DNA of 64,000 nt from Cladophialophora immunda (lineage: Eukaryota > Ascomycota > Eurotiomycetes > Chaetothyriales > Herpotrichiellaceae), in NCBI RefSeq assembly GCF_000835495.1, contig NW_015622546.1:560883-624882 (forward strand). The letters run 5' to 3'. The position numbers and the translations under genes are program-made. This document shows, one piece after another, positions 42,457-52,687 of this stretch (positions are counted from its first letter, which is position 1; every line of letters starts with the position of its first letter). The notes beneath the pieces were generated by a model. It saw only the letters and a program-made list of their open reading frames with translations, searched no databases and was not told where the DNA came from.

Positions 42457-44700
42457 TCACGGCACTTCTTCTCTCAACAGCTCCGAAATCCAATCCTCGA
42501 CATGGCCAAACGACTCCAAATCCCCTCCTTCGCCGGACAAGTCAAACGCGCCGCCAAAGCGACCAAATTCGTAGGCGGCCAGATCGTCGGGAGGCAACAG
42601 AGGATCCAGCATCAACGCCAGTTGGCCGTCTACAGGCGCCGCTCTTTCTTCGCGCGAGATCTGAGAGATGAAACTGGTGAGGCTTTCTTCGTCCTCGGGG
42701 CCCGCACCTGCAACTGCCCCTGCGCCTGCACCTGGGCCCGGGGCTGCTCGGACTCCAGCCGTCGCGGGGTCTTCCTCCAGGCCGAGATCCCCAATGTCTT
42801 CGGTGCCTCTGGCAAAGGAACCCTCTTCATTGACGATGATGGTGTTGTGAGTCAAGATCGACTGGCGCGCTCTGGGATTCGTGGCCTTGAACCCCTTCAT
42901 TGCCGCCGGGCCCATCTTCGCGGGTTCATCGGTCAGCGGGAACGGGTGGTTGCGGTGAGCTTTGTACAAGCGATACGCGTATCTTCCCTGAAGTAATTGG
43001 AGAAAAGAAAAAGGCGCGTCAGCTTTATGGATTTTACACCACCACATGGGGCGCTCAAAGGACAGGACCGGACGGGACCGGAACAATCACATACCAAGAC
43101 TTTGAGAAAGACCCAGTGGTTTCCCAGGATTTGCAATGTCTTGAGGTTTGCCAGCATGCTGCGTACGGCGTGTTGCTTGACGCTCACGTTGGAACACCAT
43201 AGGAAGGGCGTCTGGATCGCGCTGGCACAGTACGCCGCGTAGCCGATGAAGCTGGGCATTCTTCGAGGGTCCCAATCCAGGCTCAGGGCCGTCTCGAGGA
43301 GCGCCGACACGGCGTAGGAGTGGTCCAGCGCCAATTGTCCCGAGAGTTGTTGGGCGTACGAGTAGTTGTCGTCGCCGTCGCTCCAGGAGAAGAGCGGCAC
43401 GATGGACGAATGCAAGGAGCACCAGCACTGATGGTAGATGACGTGCAAGAGGAGCAGATTGGCTAAGTCGTCCGGGGCTGTCGACGGCATGCTCTCACAG
43501 CTCAACTGGAACTCGCCCGAGATCTTGGAAAACGCCTCCTGTAAGCGCGCCTCCTGCGCTTGGATTCCAACTAGGCGAGTGGACAGATCAGCTTCGGGTT
43601 TCCCGATCAGCGCCACGACCTCCGACCAGGTCGCCATGGCCCGGACCAACTCGGCGAAGATGCTCTGGGTCCCTTGGCCGGATCTCAAGGTGATGGAGCA
43701 TTGCGGAGCCCCGGCCTTGAACTTCGACTCCGGACAGGGCAATTTGATATTCAGCATGGCATCCGTGGGCACCCGGGGGAAAAGACTGGCCCAGGAAAAT
43801 GAATTGAGCAGATAACAGCCCCAGAACGCGCGGCGTCGCTGCTCCGACTCCATCGGCTCGTCGATTTCTTGTTGCGCACAAGGGAGACCAAGTGTCCAGG
43901 CGGTATTGTATGCACATCCTAAGGATAGGTCAGTAAAATATACTGGTGGCCGCAGCCGTAAGCTGGAAAGCTCGAACACTTGCCTGAGTGCATGCTGGAT
44001 CTCTGGAACCCTCCACCGGTGTACCAGTACAGCGCCAGATTGAGGAAGACGATGATATTCTGGCGACTTGGGCATTCATATTCTCGTAGCGCCATCCGAC
44101 CTGCCGCCTCGGCCCATTCGCGGCAAAATTGGGCTTCGACAAGTGAGGCCGATCCTCTCTCGTCGACGTAGAACCTGAACACGAGACAGATACCCGGTCA
44201 GCGAAGCATGTTCTTGCTGCCTGTCAGGATGATGGAGGGTTTTTGCGGGGCATACTTTGCAGCCAAGGCGCAGATGCTCAGCACAAGATCCAGCCGCACG
44301 GTCTCACGTTCCAGAGCCTGGGTAAAGGAGGGGCGGTGGATGAGGAGGTGGCCGTTGTAGTAGTAGGTAAAGTACAGATCAATCAGCACGGGCAGAAGCC
44401 CTGACGGGATGCCGTGATAGCGCTTCTCAGGCAGATGAAACCGCGCAGGGGACGGTGAGGATGCTTGTGTCGATGCAGTCCTTGTGGGCTGTTTGGGCCG
44501 AGGCCGAGAAATTGCAGCGGGATAGGTACATGGTCGACCTTGGTGTCTGCACCTTTGACAGGTCGGTCTCTGGCCACAGCAGCGCAACTGTCCCACGCAT
44601 CGAGATCAGCAGGATTTCCCAGGGGTGCTGACGGGCCCGGAAGACGGCATACCTTCTGCGCATTGCAGTGGTCGCAGGAACGTCGAGGTCGGCCAGGCAT
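42457..44700 (-). CDS. Zn2Cys6 transcription factor with fungal_trans domain
   Basis: Five exons (44700-44653, 44587-44256, 44174-43984, 43918-43095, 42987-42457) join in phase to 641 residues. The zinc cluster is CDHCNAQK (exon 1) plus LRC, TCQRC and GRPC (exon 2). Intron 3 starts GCAAGT, a GC-AG intron. The middle region (LYFTYYYNGHLLIHRPSF, CAYNTAWTLGL, RRRAFWGCYLLNSF) is a fungal_trans domain. Near the C-terminus a Gly/Ala/Pro tract (GPGAGAGAVAGAG) precedes an acidic stretch that may be an activation domain. It is divergent from the FAH-like gene and convergent with the amidohydrolase; probably the regulator of this cluster. Confidence 0.88.
43919..43983 (-). other. GC-AG intron in the Zn2Cys6 gene
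   Basis: The 5' splice site reads CAG/GCAAGT, the classic strong GC donor; no GT donor restores the frame here. It is 65 bp long. Confidence 0.65.
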
Positions 44701-45033
44701 CCTGGCAGTGGCAGCATCGCATCCGACGACTTGGAGAGTCGTTCTTTCGGGAAATGGACGGGAATTGGCCAGCCTTAAATACCGAATTCTGGTCCTATTC
44801 CCCCGCATGGCCTAATCAGCGACAAGCGAGGGTCATTTTGTGGGGTCCGGAGTTCTCTTGGACGGGAGAACAACCAGGAGGTCCAGAACCAGATCAGTGA
44901 TTGTCCGACACGGGTGCCCGACTTGCTTGCCTTGCATCCCAATAATGGTGGGACTCACTCTCTGGGATTCGATATTAGACAACATTGCTTCCTCTTTGCT
45001 CGAACTGCCCTCGATCGTCTGCCCCCGTGAAAA
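44701..45033. promoter_or_regulatory. Divergent promoter, Zn2Cys6 regulator / FAH-like hydrolase
   Basis: 333 bp between start codons. It contains one TCGGGAAATGG (about 44747-44757) resembling the repeat unit in the MFS promoter. No gene seen. Confidence 0.4.
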
Positions 45034-46581
45034 ATGGCCCATCAATCGGGGTCCAACTCACCGTACACCATACACAATCTTCCGTATGGAGTGATCACCA
45101 CCAAGAACAACCCCCTGAAGCGATGTGCGGTTGCTTTTGAAGACTCTGCCATCGACCTCGACCAACTACATCGGGAAGGCTTCTTCGAATCCATTTCAGG
45201 CTTGACCACGAACCTCTTCGCCAATGTAAGGTCCTTGGAATCGCCCATGAGGCCCCAGCAGATTGGACTAATTGATGCAAAAGGGAGACTGGAATGCTTT
45301 CGCCGTTCTCCCGTCTCAGTCGCGTGCTGGATTTCGGGAACATCTCAAGTCGAACATCCAGGATCCCAGGGTCGCCGAGGCTCGAGTATCCCTGGCTGAA
45401 GTCCAGTGCCATCTCCCCATGGACACTCGCAACTTTACCGACTTTTATTGCTCATTGGTGCATAGCTTGAATGTGAGGCCCTCCAGCTGAATAGCCTGAG
45501 TGTGTCCTGCTTTTTTTTTCGTTTCACTAACAGAGAATCTCGAAGTGCTGTGAAGTGGCTGGCTCATCGATCCCGCCCAATTGGTACACCAAACCGTCAG
45601 CTTACAACGGCCGCACCTCAAGTCTCGTTGTCTCCGGCACTCCCTTCCACCGACCTTGTGGAATGTTTCCCAATGCTCAAAGCCCCAACGGGGCCTCCTT
45701 TCAGCCGGAAGCGCACATGGACTTTGAGCTTGAGATGGGGGTCTGGTTGTCCAAGCCCGTGGGCCGAGGCCAGCGACTCAAGATTGCCGAGGCCAAGGAG
45801 CACATCTTTGGCTTGACTCTTCTCAACGACTGGTCATCGCGAGACATCCAGATGTACGAGATGGCTCCCCTCGGCCCTTTCCACGGAAAAGCGAGCGCGA
45901 CTTCGATTAGCTCGTGGATTGTGCCGATCGAGGCGCTAGAAGCCGTGCATTGTAGGCGGCAGGCCAGGCAGGAACCCGTTGCCCCAACCTACTTACGCTG
46001 GCCGAACGACGCCACCGAAACTTTCGATATCGAGCTGTCGGCCAAAGTGCTCAGTAGGTACCAACGGAAAAAGTCTCGGTGTTGAAAGTGCCAATGGCCC
46101 ATCTGACTGTCTTCGTCGCCAACAGGGGATGGTCAATTGTACACCGTCACGGAAACGAACCTCAAGGAATTGCACTGGACCCCCTTCCAGCAGCTCACTC
46201 ACTTGGCCGCATCTGGCGCCGGTTTGTCTCCCGGTGACGTCTTTGGCACCGGGACTGTGTCGTGCCATGTAAGTTGTCTCGTTTGCTCCTCACTCGTGTA
46301 TCATCCACAAAGAGTGGTCCTGTCTAATTTCGAGGTTGCAGCGGGAAAATGAGCACGGGGAAGACATCGGTCCTGCGTGTCTCCTTGAGCGACAGATGCC
46401 GCGCACGAAGCTCCAGTCTGTTCCTTCGGACCTCTTGGATACATTTTTGAAGGACGGGGACGAAGTCATCTTGGAGGGATGGTGTAGAGATCCGCATAGC
46501 GGTAAGGTTCTGTTCGGCTTTGGTGAATGCCGGGGAACGGTGCTCCCCGCGATTGTGGACGGAGACGTCGCCCAAATCTGA
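45034..46581 (+). CDS. Fumarylacetoacetase-like hydrolase
   Basis: Five exons (45034-45225, 45284-45472, 45534-46053, 46126-46268, 46342-46581) join in phase to 427 residues, the usual FAH length. Conserved active-site blocks: FTDFY (metal Asp), the histidine in LVHSLN, FELEMG (two metal Glu), LNDWSSRDIQ (metal Asp and Gln) and GPFHGKAS (catalytic Lys). WTPFQQLTHLAASG and GDVFGTGTVS follow as in the family. It hydrolyses a beta-diketo acid such as fumarylacetoacetate. It departs from standard FAH in the PVGYHGRAS loop (here PSAYNGRTS) and lacks the usual MFRDKENALMPNW segment, so it is probably a paralogue for another acylpyruvate rather than the tyrosine-pathway enzyme. Confidence 0.86.
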
Positions 46582-47907
46582 CCGCGTCAGACCTTGCAGA
46601 GAGTGTCTTTGTCTTCATGAGAGAGGAGAATCAAATAGATTCCATGGCTGGGTACGGACAATACAACATTTCCGCATGGAATGATTTAACGAGCAATATC
46701 TGCATGTGTAGGTTAATGCATTCATCTTGCCATCAGCCTTGGAAGACCTTCCGCAGGGCATACATGTACCCACGAATACCAGGAGCTTCCCCCTGAGGCC
46801 TTGTTTGGTAGATATTCGGTGAGCAACGACGGTGTCGCTAACGGAGTGGTGGAGATCCTCGGACAAGACCTTGTGGTCGACAACCTGGCGCCAGTCAATG
46901 GAGACGGCCTCGGTGCCGACCTTATCGCTCCTAATGTGAACCGGATCTTATTCGGAGCAGGCAATCTCAGTGGCGGGTTGTTACAGTTGCCTCTGTCGGT
47001 GCACCAACCTCGATTCGCTGGGGCCGGACGCCCCAGGACAAGAACACGCTGTACATCAGCAGCACGGGGAACAACACATCCAGCGTCGAGTTCTCTTCTC
47101 GAACCCCTTTTGAAAATCATCCATCGCGGTACGATGCCCCGCATAATCGGCAGCCGTTTCAGCGCCGATTACTCCATTCCCAATGTCCGTAAACGATCTC
47201 ATATCTATTTCTTGGTCCCCCATATCCGTAAGATCGCAGCCAGTGCCGTTGTCGTAATCCAAGTTGTCCTTCAATTTCCTGCGGGAGGACTTCAAGTTTT
47301 CGAAATTTCTTCATGGCGTCTTGTTGCTCCTGGATAGCGGTGAGAAGCCCTCTAATAATGTTGCGTTGATTTTCGATGTGTTTAGCTTGGACGACATGCC
47401 ATCTTTAGGCCTGTTGGTTGTATTCTTTGCCCTGTGATTGAAGTTCTCATGCTAGTGACAGGACGACTAACTAGCTCTCCTCTTGTGGACCAGAAAATTC
47501 ACCTCGTTGTTGCAGTGACTTGGCTCTATATCATCAGTTAGATAAGAGCTCTAATCATGTAAGTGTCATGCCACCTGCCACTGGTGATTGCATAATAATT
47601 CGACCGCCTTCCAAGAGTTGGAGAGTTAGAGGTTGAGGCTCTAGGCTGCGCTTGACACGGGCCGAGCCGGCTAGTTGGCAGGCTAAGTACTAGCATCAAG
47701 ACGCCTCGTGAGGGCAAACCGTGATCTTGCGCTCCGCGTGTCTCTCTTGTCTTTATATTTGTTCACCATCCATCTGTACATGGATATGACCACACAATAC
47801 ATGAGCGTAACGGAGCTTATGAACAAGAAATATCTGCTGAAAGGGGCCCTAGCCCAACCTCAAGTGCTTTCTCTCACCGCCCAAAGACATAATCTACGTA
47901 GCTCGCC
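46582..47907. other. Long intergenic region with no intact gene
   Basis: 1.3 kb. Its minus strand between 46.72 and 47.42 kb carries coding-like fragments in shifting frames (listed separately). The remainder shows no feature. Confidence 0.4.
46722..47420 (-). pseudogene. Possible decayed gene (fragmented reading frames)
   Basis: The minus strand reads, in successive frames, a helical stretch (AKHIENQRNIIRGLLTAIQE, about 47380), an acidic stretch (CDLTDMGDQEIDMRSFTDI, about 47210) and a hydrophobic stretch (VLFPVLLMYSVFLSWGV, about 47070). No splice sites were found that join them without stops, and I recognise no family. It could be a frameshifted remnant, an undetected multi-exon gene, or chance. 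Confidence 0.2.
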
Positions 47908-48958
47908 ATGATGACCCCAACATCCGCCTGGCGATCAATGAACCCTGTCGTCGGCGCCTTCTGTCATCTGATCGGGCTGGACTATTTCTACGAATGGCAA
48001 AGATGGGGTCTCCTGGGTCATTTTCTCTCTTTTTGCGGACTGGTCGATACCAGCAGTGTCAGGCAGATGCACTGGAATATCAATACCTGGACCGATGACG
48101 AGGTCCTAGCTTGGAAGCAGTCTTACATGACCACTTGCTCATCCATCGAGGTCGCCGTAAGGATACCGCCCCCCCACGACGCGATTACCGATCTGCTCAC
48201 CAATGTAGGGTGCCATCTTCGCCAGCGTTGGCCTTACCGCACTTCAGCTCCCGAACATGGATTCGACCCATTGGAGCGCCAGGGCTCTTTTGACCTGCTC
48301 TATGATACTGGGGGTGTTATCCGTCGTGTTCGCGGCGTCGCAGCAGTCCGATATCGGCATGCTCAACAAGCCACTGGATATCCGGCTCTTCCTCAGCCGG
48401 GGCAAGGTCGAGCTTGAGAAGCGCCACTACCGCAAACCCTTCATCCTTCTCCCTCTGGAGAGCTCAGTGGCTGCATTGAAGCAATTCGACTTGCCCAAGG
48501 TCGTGCTCAACATGGCCGTCCTGCTGTACATCATCGGGCTCGGCATCTACCTGCTCTACTCCTGGCTGTACCACGTCGAGCCTGACGGCGGACGGAACGA
48601 CTTCCGGAACATCTTCATCGCCTTCGCCGCGACCGTGGGCGTCGTCTACCTCTACGTGATTGTCATTGGCGGGCTTGCTTATGCCGACAACCGCAAGCGC
48701 ACCGAGGACTTTGATCTCGACCGGACCACCACGTTTGCGAAGCCGGCCTCCCAGACGCAGTTGGAGGAGTGGCTCCGGGCGTTGCAGGATATGCAGAGCA
48801 CCACCTCCGAGTCGGGGAATGTCTACATCAGGCTGCAGACGGCAGTGAACGACTTGCAGGCCAAGTGGGAGTCGGACAGACAGGAGCTGGAAGGAAGAAA
48901 GAGGGTGATGCGAACGCAGAAGAAGCGACGTGCGGGTGGTGCGGGACGTAGTGCGTGA
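47908..48958 (+). CDS. Multi-pass membrane protein of unknown function
   Basis: Two exons (47908-48156, 48209-48958) give 332 residues (or 331 from the second ATG). Hydrophobic segments: AGAIFASVGLTALQLP, LLTCSMILGVLSVVFAAS, VVLNMAVLLYIIGLGIYLLYSWLY and IFIAFAATVGVVYLYVIVIGGLAYA, so about four membrane spans. The C-terminal 80 residues are soluble, with a coiled-coil-like segment and a basic end (RKRVMRTQKKRRAGG). The N-terminal part is soluble and tryptophan-rich (WRWGLLGH-like, NINTWTDDEVLAWKQSY). No family name can be given; the layout resembles lineage-specific fungal membrane proteins. Confidence 0.65.
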
Positions 48959-49699
48959 GCTGACAACTAACTGCGTTGGCAGTCTTCGTTTGGTTCCAGA
49001 CTGAGGTCGTCGTGTTTGCGGTGCAATTGCAGTCTTTACACGATCCACGGGCGAAGCCGAGAATATCGCCTTCGCAAGGAGGCACTGGCCGGCACTGACT
49101 GAGGCGAGGCGATCTCCCAGACAAGGGACCATCCATGAGCGGACTCGAGAACGGGACATGTCTAGGAGCGACGGGTAAACCTCGACATGTGCCATTCGGC
49201 TCATTCCTTGGTCCGGCGGCCATGGCACAGATAACTCTAGCGCTCGACTAGGCGCTTGTTCATGTTCTCTCTTTGCGAAGCTCGGCAACGCGTCCACTGT
49301 ATCGATGGTTGACTCAGAGCCACCGCATCCATGACGGTGGAGGACTCACGGTGTCCAGGAGTCTCAGGCCGCATGACCAAGACGTCCTTGGGCCAGCGAA
49401 CGGGGGCCGTGTCGTTAGCCACATACATACTCATTTGGGCGTCGTCCACTACATGCCAGCCTCGGTGGAGGCCTCGTTTCTCGTGTCTGCGCGCTGGCTT
49501 GCCCGTAAGCCCGGAGCAGTGTTTGTCGAGAATATAATATCTAGCTGTATTATATTATAGACTGCGGATATCACTCGTACCCGAACTGCATGAGAGCTCG
49601 CAACCACAAACACGACCCGTCTCCCAGAGGTCTAATCACTCTTCTTATAATTTCCCCAATGCATGCGACGGAGCGATGCTGGTTGGATTCCCACGTTCA
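48959..49699. other. Convergent intergenic region
   Basis: 0.74 kb of 3' flanks. It contains the AT-rich inverted repeat listed next; otherwise nothing seen. Confidence 0.35.
49531..49556. repeat. AT-rich inverted repeat
   Basis: AATATAAT (49531-49538) and ATTATATT (49549-49556) form a perfect 8 bp stem with a 10-nt loop, about 145 bp beyond the stop codon of the alpha-glucosidase gene, on its 3' side. It may assist 3'-end formation. Confidence 0.3.
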
Positions 49700-51607
49700 T
49701 CAGACCATCGCGACCACGACCTCCCATGGCCTTAGCAGCATCGCCCAACCCTTTTCGCTGTCCTTCCGTACCGCGTTGACCCCTTCCCCGTTTCGCGTAT
49801 AGTTGCGGAATTCCTCCAGAATGGCACCTCTCCTCAGTCCGGCTCCATCAAACAGTACCTGTCCTGCCTTGGTTGGGGGAGTCCACCATATCTGCTCGCC
49901 CGAAAAGTTTGTAACGACAAGACACGTTCTGCGCTTGTCGACTTTTGTGGCCTGTGAGTTGGGATCCTCTGCAGAATCGTCTGTCCTCAGGTAGGCAAGG
50001 ACGGTTCCGAACTCGTTGTTCAGGTCCAGCATCTCGAAGTCGCCGTACACGAAGACGTCCTTGTACTGCTTGCGGAGCTTGAGAACGCGCTGCCAATAGT
50101 GGAATGCGCTGTCATGGTCGGCAAGTTGCACCTCGGCATTCCACTCCGCGAAGTCAGGGTGAATGGACATCCACGGCTTCGCATCCTTGAGAGCATCAGC
50201 AGGGAGGAACCCGGCGTAGGTGTCTCCGTCGGCAGTCCACTGCATCGGCGTCCTGGCATTGTCGCGTCCGATGAGCCGATATTGCCTTCTGTAGGCGGCT
50301 TGTTTCTCCTTGTCATCGGGGAAGTCTCTCAGCACCGTCTTCCAGTGGTTGAGTTCCTCGATGTCTTTGTACTCGTCCATACCCCAGCTCTCTGGCACGT
50401 TAATTTGAGCTAGTTCTTGGCCCTGGTAAACAAAAACCGTGCCAGACAAGAGACCCATGTGCGCCGCAAGAAACTTGGCTGACTTGGTGCGGTACACGTC
50501 GCTGTCGTCGCAGTACCTCGAAACCGTACGTCCTTGGTCGTGATTCTCCATGAATACCGCGTTCCAGCCGGCGTTCTGGAGCATAAATGACTGCCATTTC
50601 GACACGATGTGCTTCAAGTTCCGCGGGTCAAAGTCCTGGTGGTCCCACTTGATCCCGCCGGGTTTGACGTCCATGCCGACAATGTCGAATTGGAACACCA
50701 TCGCAAGCTCGCCACGATCTTGTCCCACGGCGTTGAGGATCTCTTTGGTGTCCTCAACGCCGGGCATCTCGCCCACCGAGAATGCGTCGTATTCTCTGAG
50801 GATAGCGCCGATCTCTCGGAGGTATTCATGCAGCCGTGGACCGCAGGCAAACAATCTCACCCCGGACTGTAAGAAGCCAGGCCGCGTGATTTCTCCGTCC
50901 GGCAGGCCAGGCTCTTTTGATATGAAATTGATAACATCCATCCGGAAGCCGTCGACCCCACGATCGAGCCAAAAGCGCATCATGGAGTGGACTGCATCTC
51001 TCACCGCGGGATTCTCCCAGTTCAAGTCGGGCTGTGCACTTGCGAACAGATGGAGGTAGTATTCACCCGTGGCTTCGTCGTAAGTCCAGCTAGAGCCGGA
51101 GAAAGCGGATTCCCAGTTGTTCGGCGGAACGCAATTTCCGTTGTCGTCGTAGCGTGGCGGACGCCAGATGTACCAATCGCGATATTGATTGTCTTTCGAG
51201 GAGCGTGATTGCTTGAACCATTCGTGTTGGTCTGACGTGTGGTTGACAACCAGATCCATTACATATTTCATGCCACGATCATGCAAGCCCCTGATGAGGT
51301 CATCGTGGTCTTCCATCGTGCCATACCCCGGATAAATAGCACGGTAGTCGGAGATATCATATCCCATGTCAACCTGTGGGGATTGTAAGATGGGACTGAG
51401 CCACACAATTTCCACTCCAAGGCTAGCGATGTAGTCTAGCTTGGAGATGATGCCGCGCAGATCACCTTTTACAGTGCCGGAAGCCTTGTCCACAGTGCAG
51501 TTGGCCGACTTGAAAGATGCTGGATAGATCTGATAGACCGAGGATTCCTTCCACCAAGCACGGCGGAGAGGTGGCTTCAACATTGAAACTTGTGATGTAT
51601 CCGCCAT
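49700..51607 (-). CDS. GH13 alpha-glucosidase (maltase / oligo-1,6-glucosidase type)
   Basis: Single exon, 635 residues, no signal peptide, so intracellular. WWKESSVYQIYPASF opens the catalytic barrel. Conserved regions: DLVVNHTS (118-125), GFRMDVINF with nucleophile D224, SVGEMPG with acid/base E280, and MENHDQGR with D357. The residue after the nucleophile is valine; in bacterial GH13 enzymes valine there goes with alpha-1,6 activity and threonine with alpha-1,4 preference, so isomaltose-type substrates are possible. It ends with a beta-sandwich C domain (LVVTNFSGEQIWW). There is no adjacent maltose permease or MAL-type activator. It is divergent from the NLR gene. Confidence 0.93.
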   Translation of the reverse strand: MADTSQVSMLKPPLRRAWWKESSVYQIYPASFKSANCTVDKASGTVKGDLRGIISKLDYIASLGVEIVWLSPILQSPQVDMGYDISDYRAIYPGYGTMEDHDDLIRGLHDRGMKYVMDLVVNHTSDQHEWFKQSRSSKDNQYRDWYIWRPPRYDDNGNCVPPNNWESAFSGSSWTYDEATGEYYLHLFASAQPDLNWENPAVRDAVHSMMRFWLDRGVDGFRMDVINFISKEPGLPDGEITRPGFLQSGVRLFACGPRLHEYLREIGAILREYDAFSVGEMPGVEDTKEILNAVGQDRGELAMVFQFDIVGMDVKPGGIKWDHQDFDPRNLKHIVSKWQSFMLQNAGWNAVFMENHDQGRTVSRYCDDSDVYRTKSAKFLAAHMGLLSGTVFVYQGQELAQINVPESWGMDEYKDIEELNHWKTVLRDFPDDKEKQAAYRRQYRLIGRDNARTPMQWTADGDTYAGFLPADALKDAKPWMSIHPDFAEWNAEVQLADHDSAFHYWQRVLKLRKQYKDVFVYGDFEMLDLNNEFGTVLAYLRTDDSAEDPNSQATKVDKRRTCLVVTNFSGEQIWWTPPTKAGQVLFDGAGLRRGAILEEFRNYTRNGEGVNAVRKDSEKGWAMLLRPWEVVVAMV

Positions 51608-52687
51608 CGTGGCCTGCTCAGTCGAAATTGCTTCCGTGGTAACGTTCTTTCTCCACCGGGTGTGGCCGTTGCCCTGGACCTTGCTCCGAACGATTGAATA
51701 GGTTGGACAGACAGCCGTTGGACGAGGAGCGTAACGCGTCGCTTTAAGGGAGAAAATCCTCCTGGGAAATCTGAAATTAGTACCTTCTTTGGAGTTTACA
51801 ACCCGACCATAAGGGAACTTGGTCAGAGTCGGCCGGATTGCCCAACGCGGTGATGCTTCCCCATGGAAGTCGACCTCGGACTGGCGCTGAGATTTTGCGG
51901 CACGTCATGTCACGCAGTCATGAATCAGAACCCTGGCTGGGGCTGCAACCATTTCGAAGCCTCTCAAAGGCGCGCATGCATGAATCCCAATCGCAGCCCC
52001 GAGAATTTCTCCGAGCTCAAATCGATGGCGATCCCGGTTGTTTAGCAGGATGATGAGGTCAGAGTGTAGCTTCTAAAACGAGCCTACCTCCGGGTCTTAC
52101 GGGTCCCTTTCGCACTGAAAGGAAGGACTAGTCTCAGGGCCAGAAAGATAACACGTTGATCAGTAGTCGTGGTGGTCGGCATGACCGCGACAAAACTTCA
52201 ATGGGATGGCCAGAATCTTGGCATACGTCATCACTTCCCGTTGCATATGCGAGGCTCTGCGCCAGCCTTGTCATCATCTCTCATCGTCCCGCAGCGCATT
52301 TTTGCGGTGTTTTCATCCTACAAGTGATACACGCAACATGGCCATCTCACGCTCCTTTACAGCTTCTTCCATATTTAAGCCTCCGTTTCAGAGTCAAACG
52401 CTAACAGTGTCGTCACGTGGTAGCTGCTCAAATCAGCCTCGTGGCTGCCTCGCGCTAGTGGATCGTGTCTTGGTGGTGTCTGGGCCCTCGCCTGCTGCAC
52501 ATGCTCAGCCTCACTGTGGTTCGATCTAACAACCTTCGATATCCCTGTGTTTCCTATGTTCGCCTGGACGTTCCCATCGTCCGGCTCGTGTGTGTGGTCG
52601 TGATATTATGTGTCGTTTGAATGTGCTCCAACGGCAACCCAAAGGTGGGAAAGCGCGTGGTGCAACTCGAGTCTCCTTCCCATCAAT
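51608..52687. promoter_or_regulatory. Divergent promoter region, alpha-glucosidase / NLR
   Basis: 1.1 kb containing two promoters. Short open frames exist but none has recognisable content. No clear AmyR- or MAL-type operator was found by eye. Confidence 0.35.

Noticed and set aside
48464..49297. 277-codon minus-strand frame opposite the membrane protein
   Set aside because: Mostly antisense to conserved membrane segments; no domain recognised.
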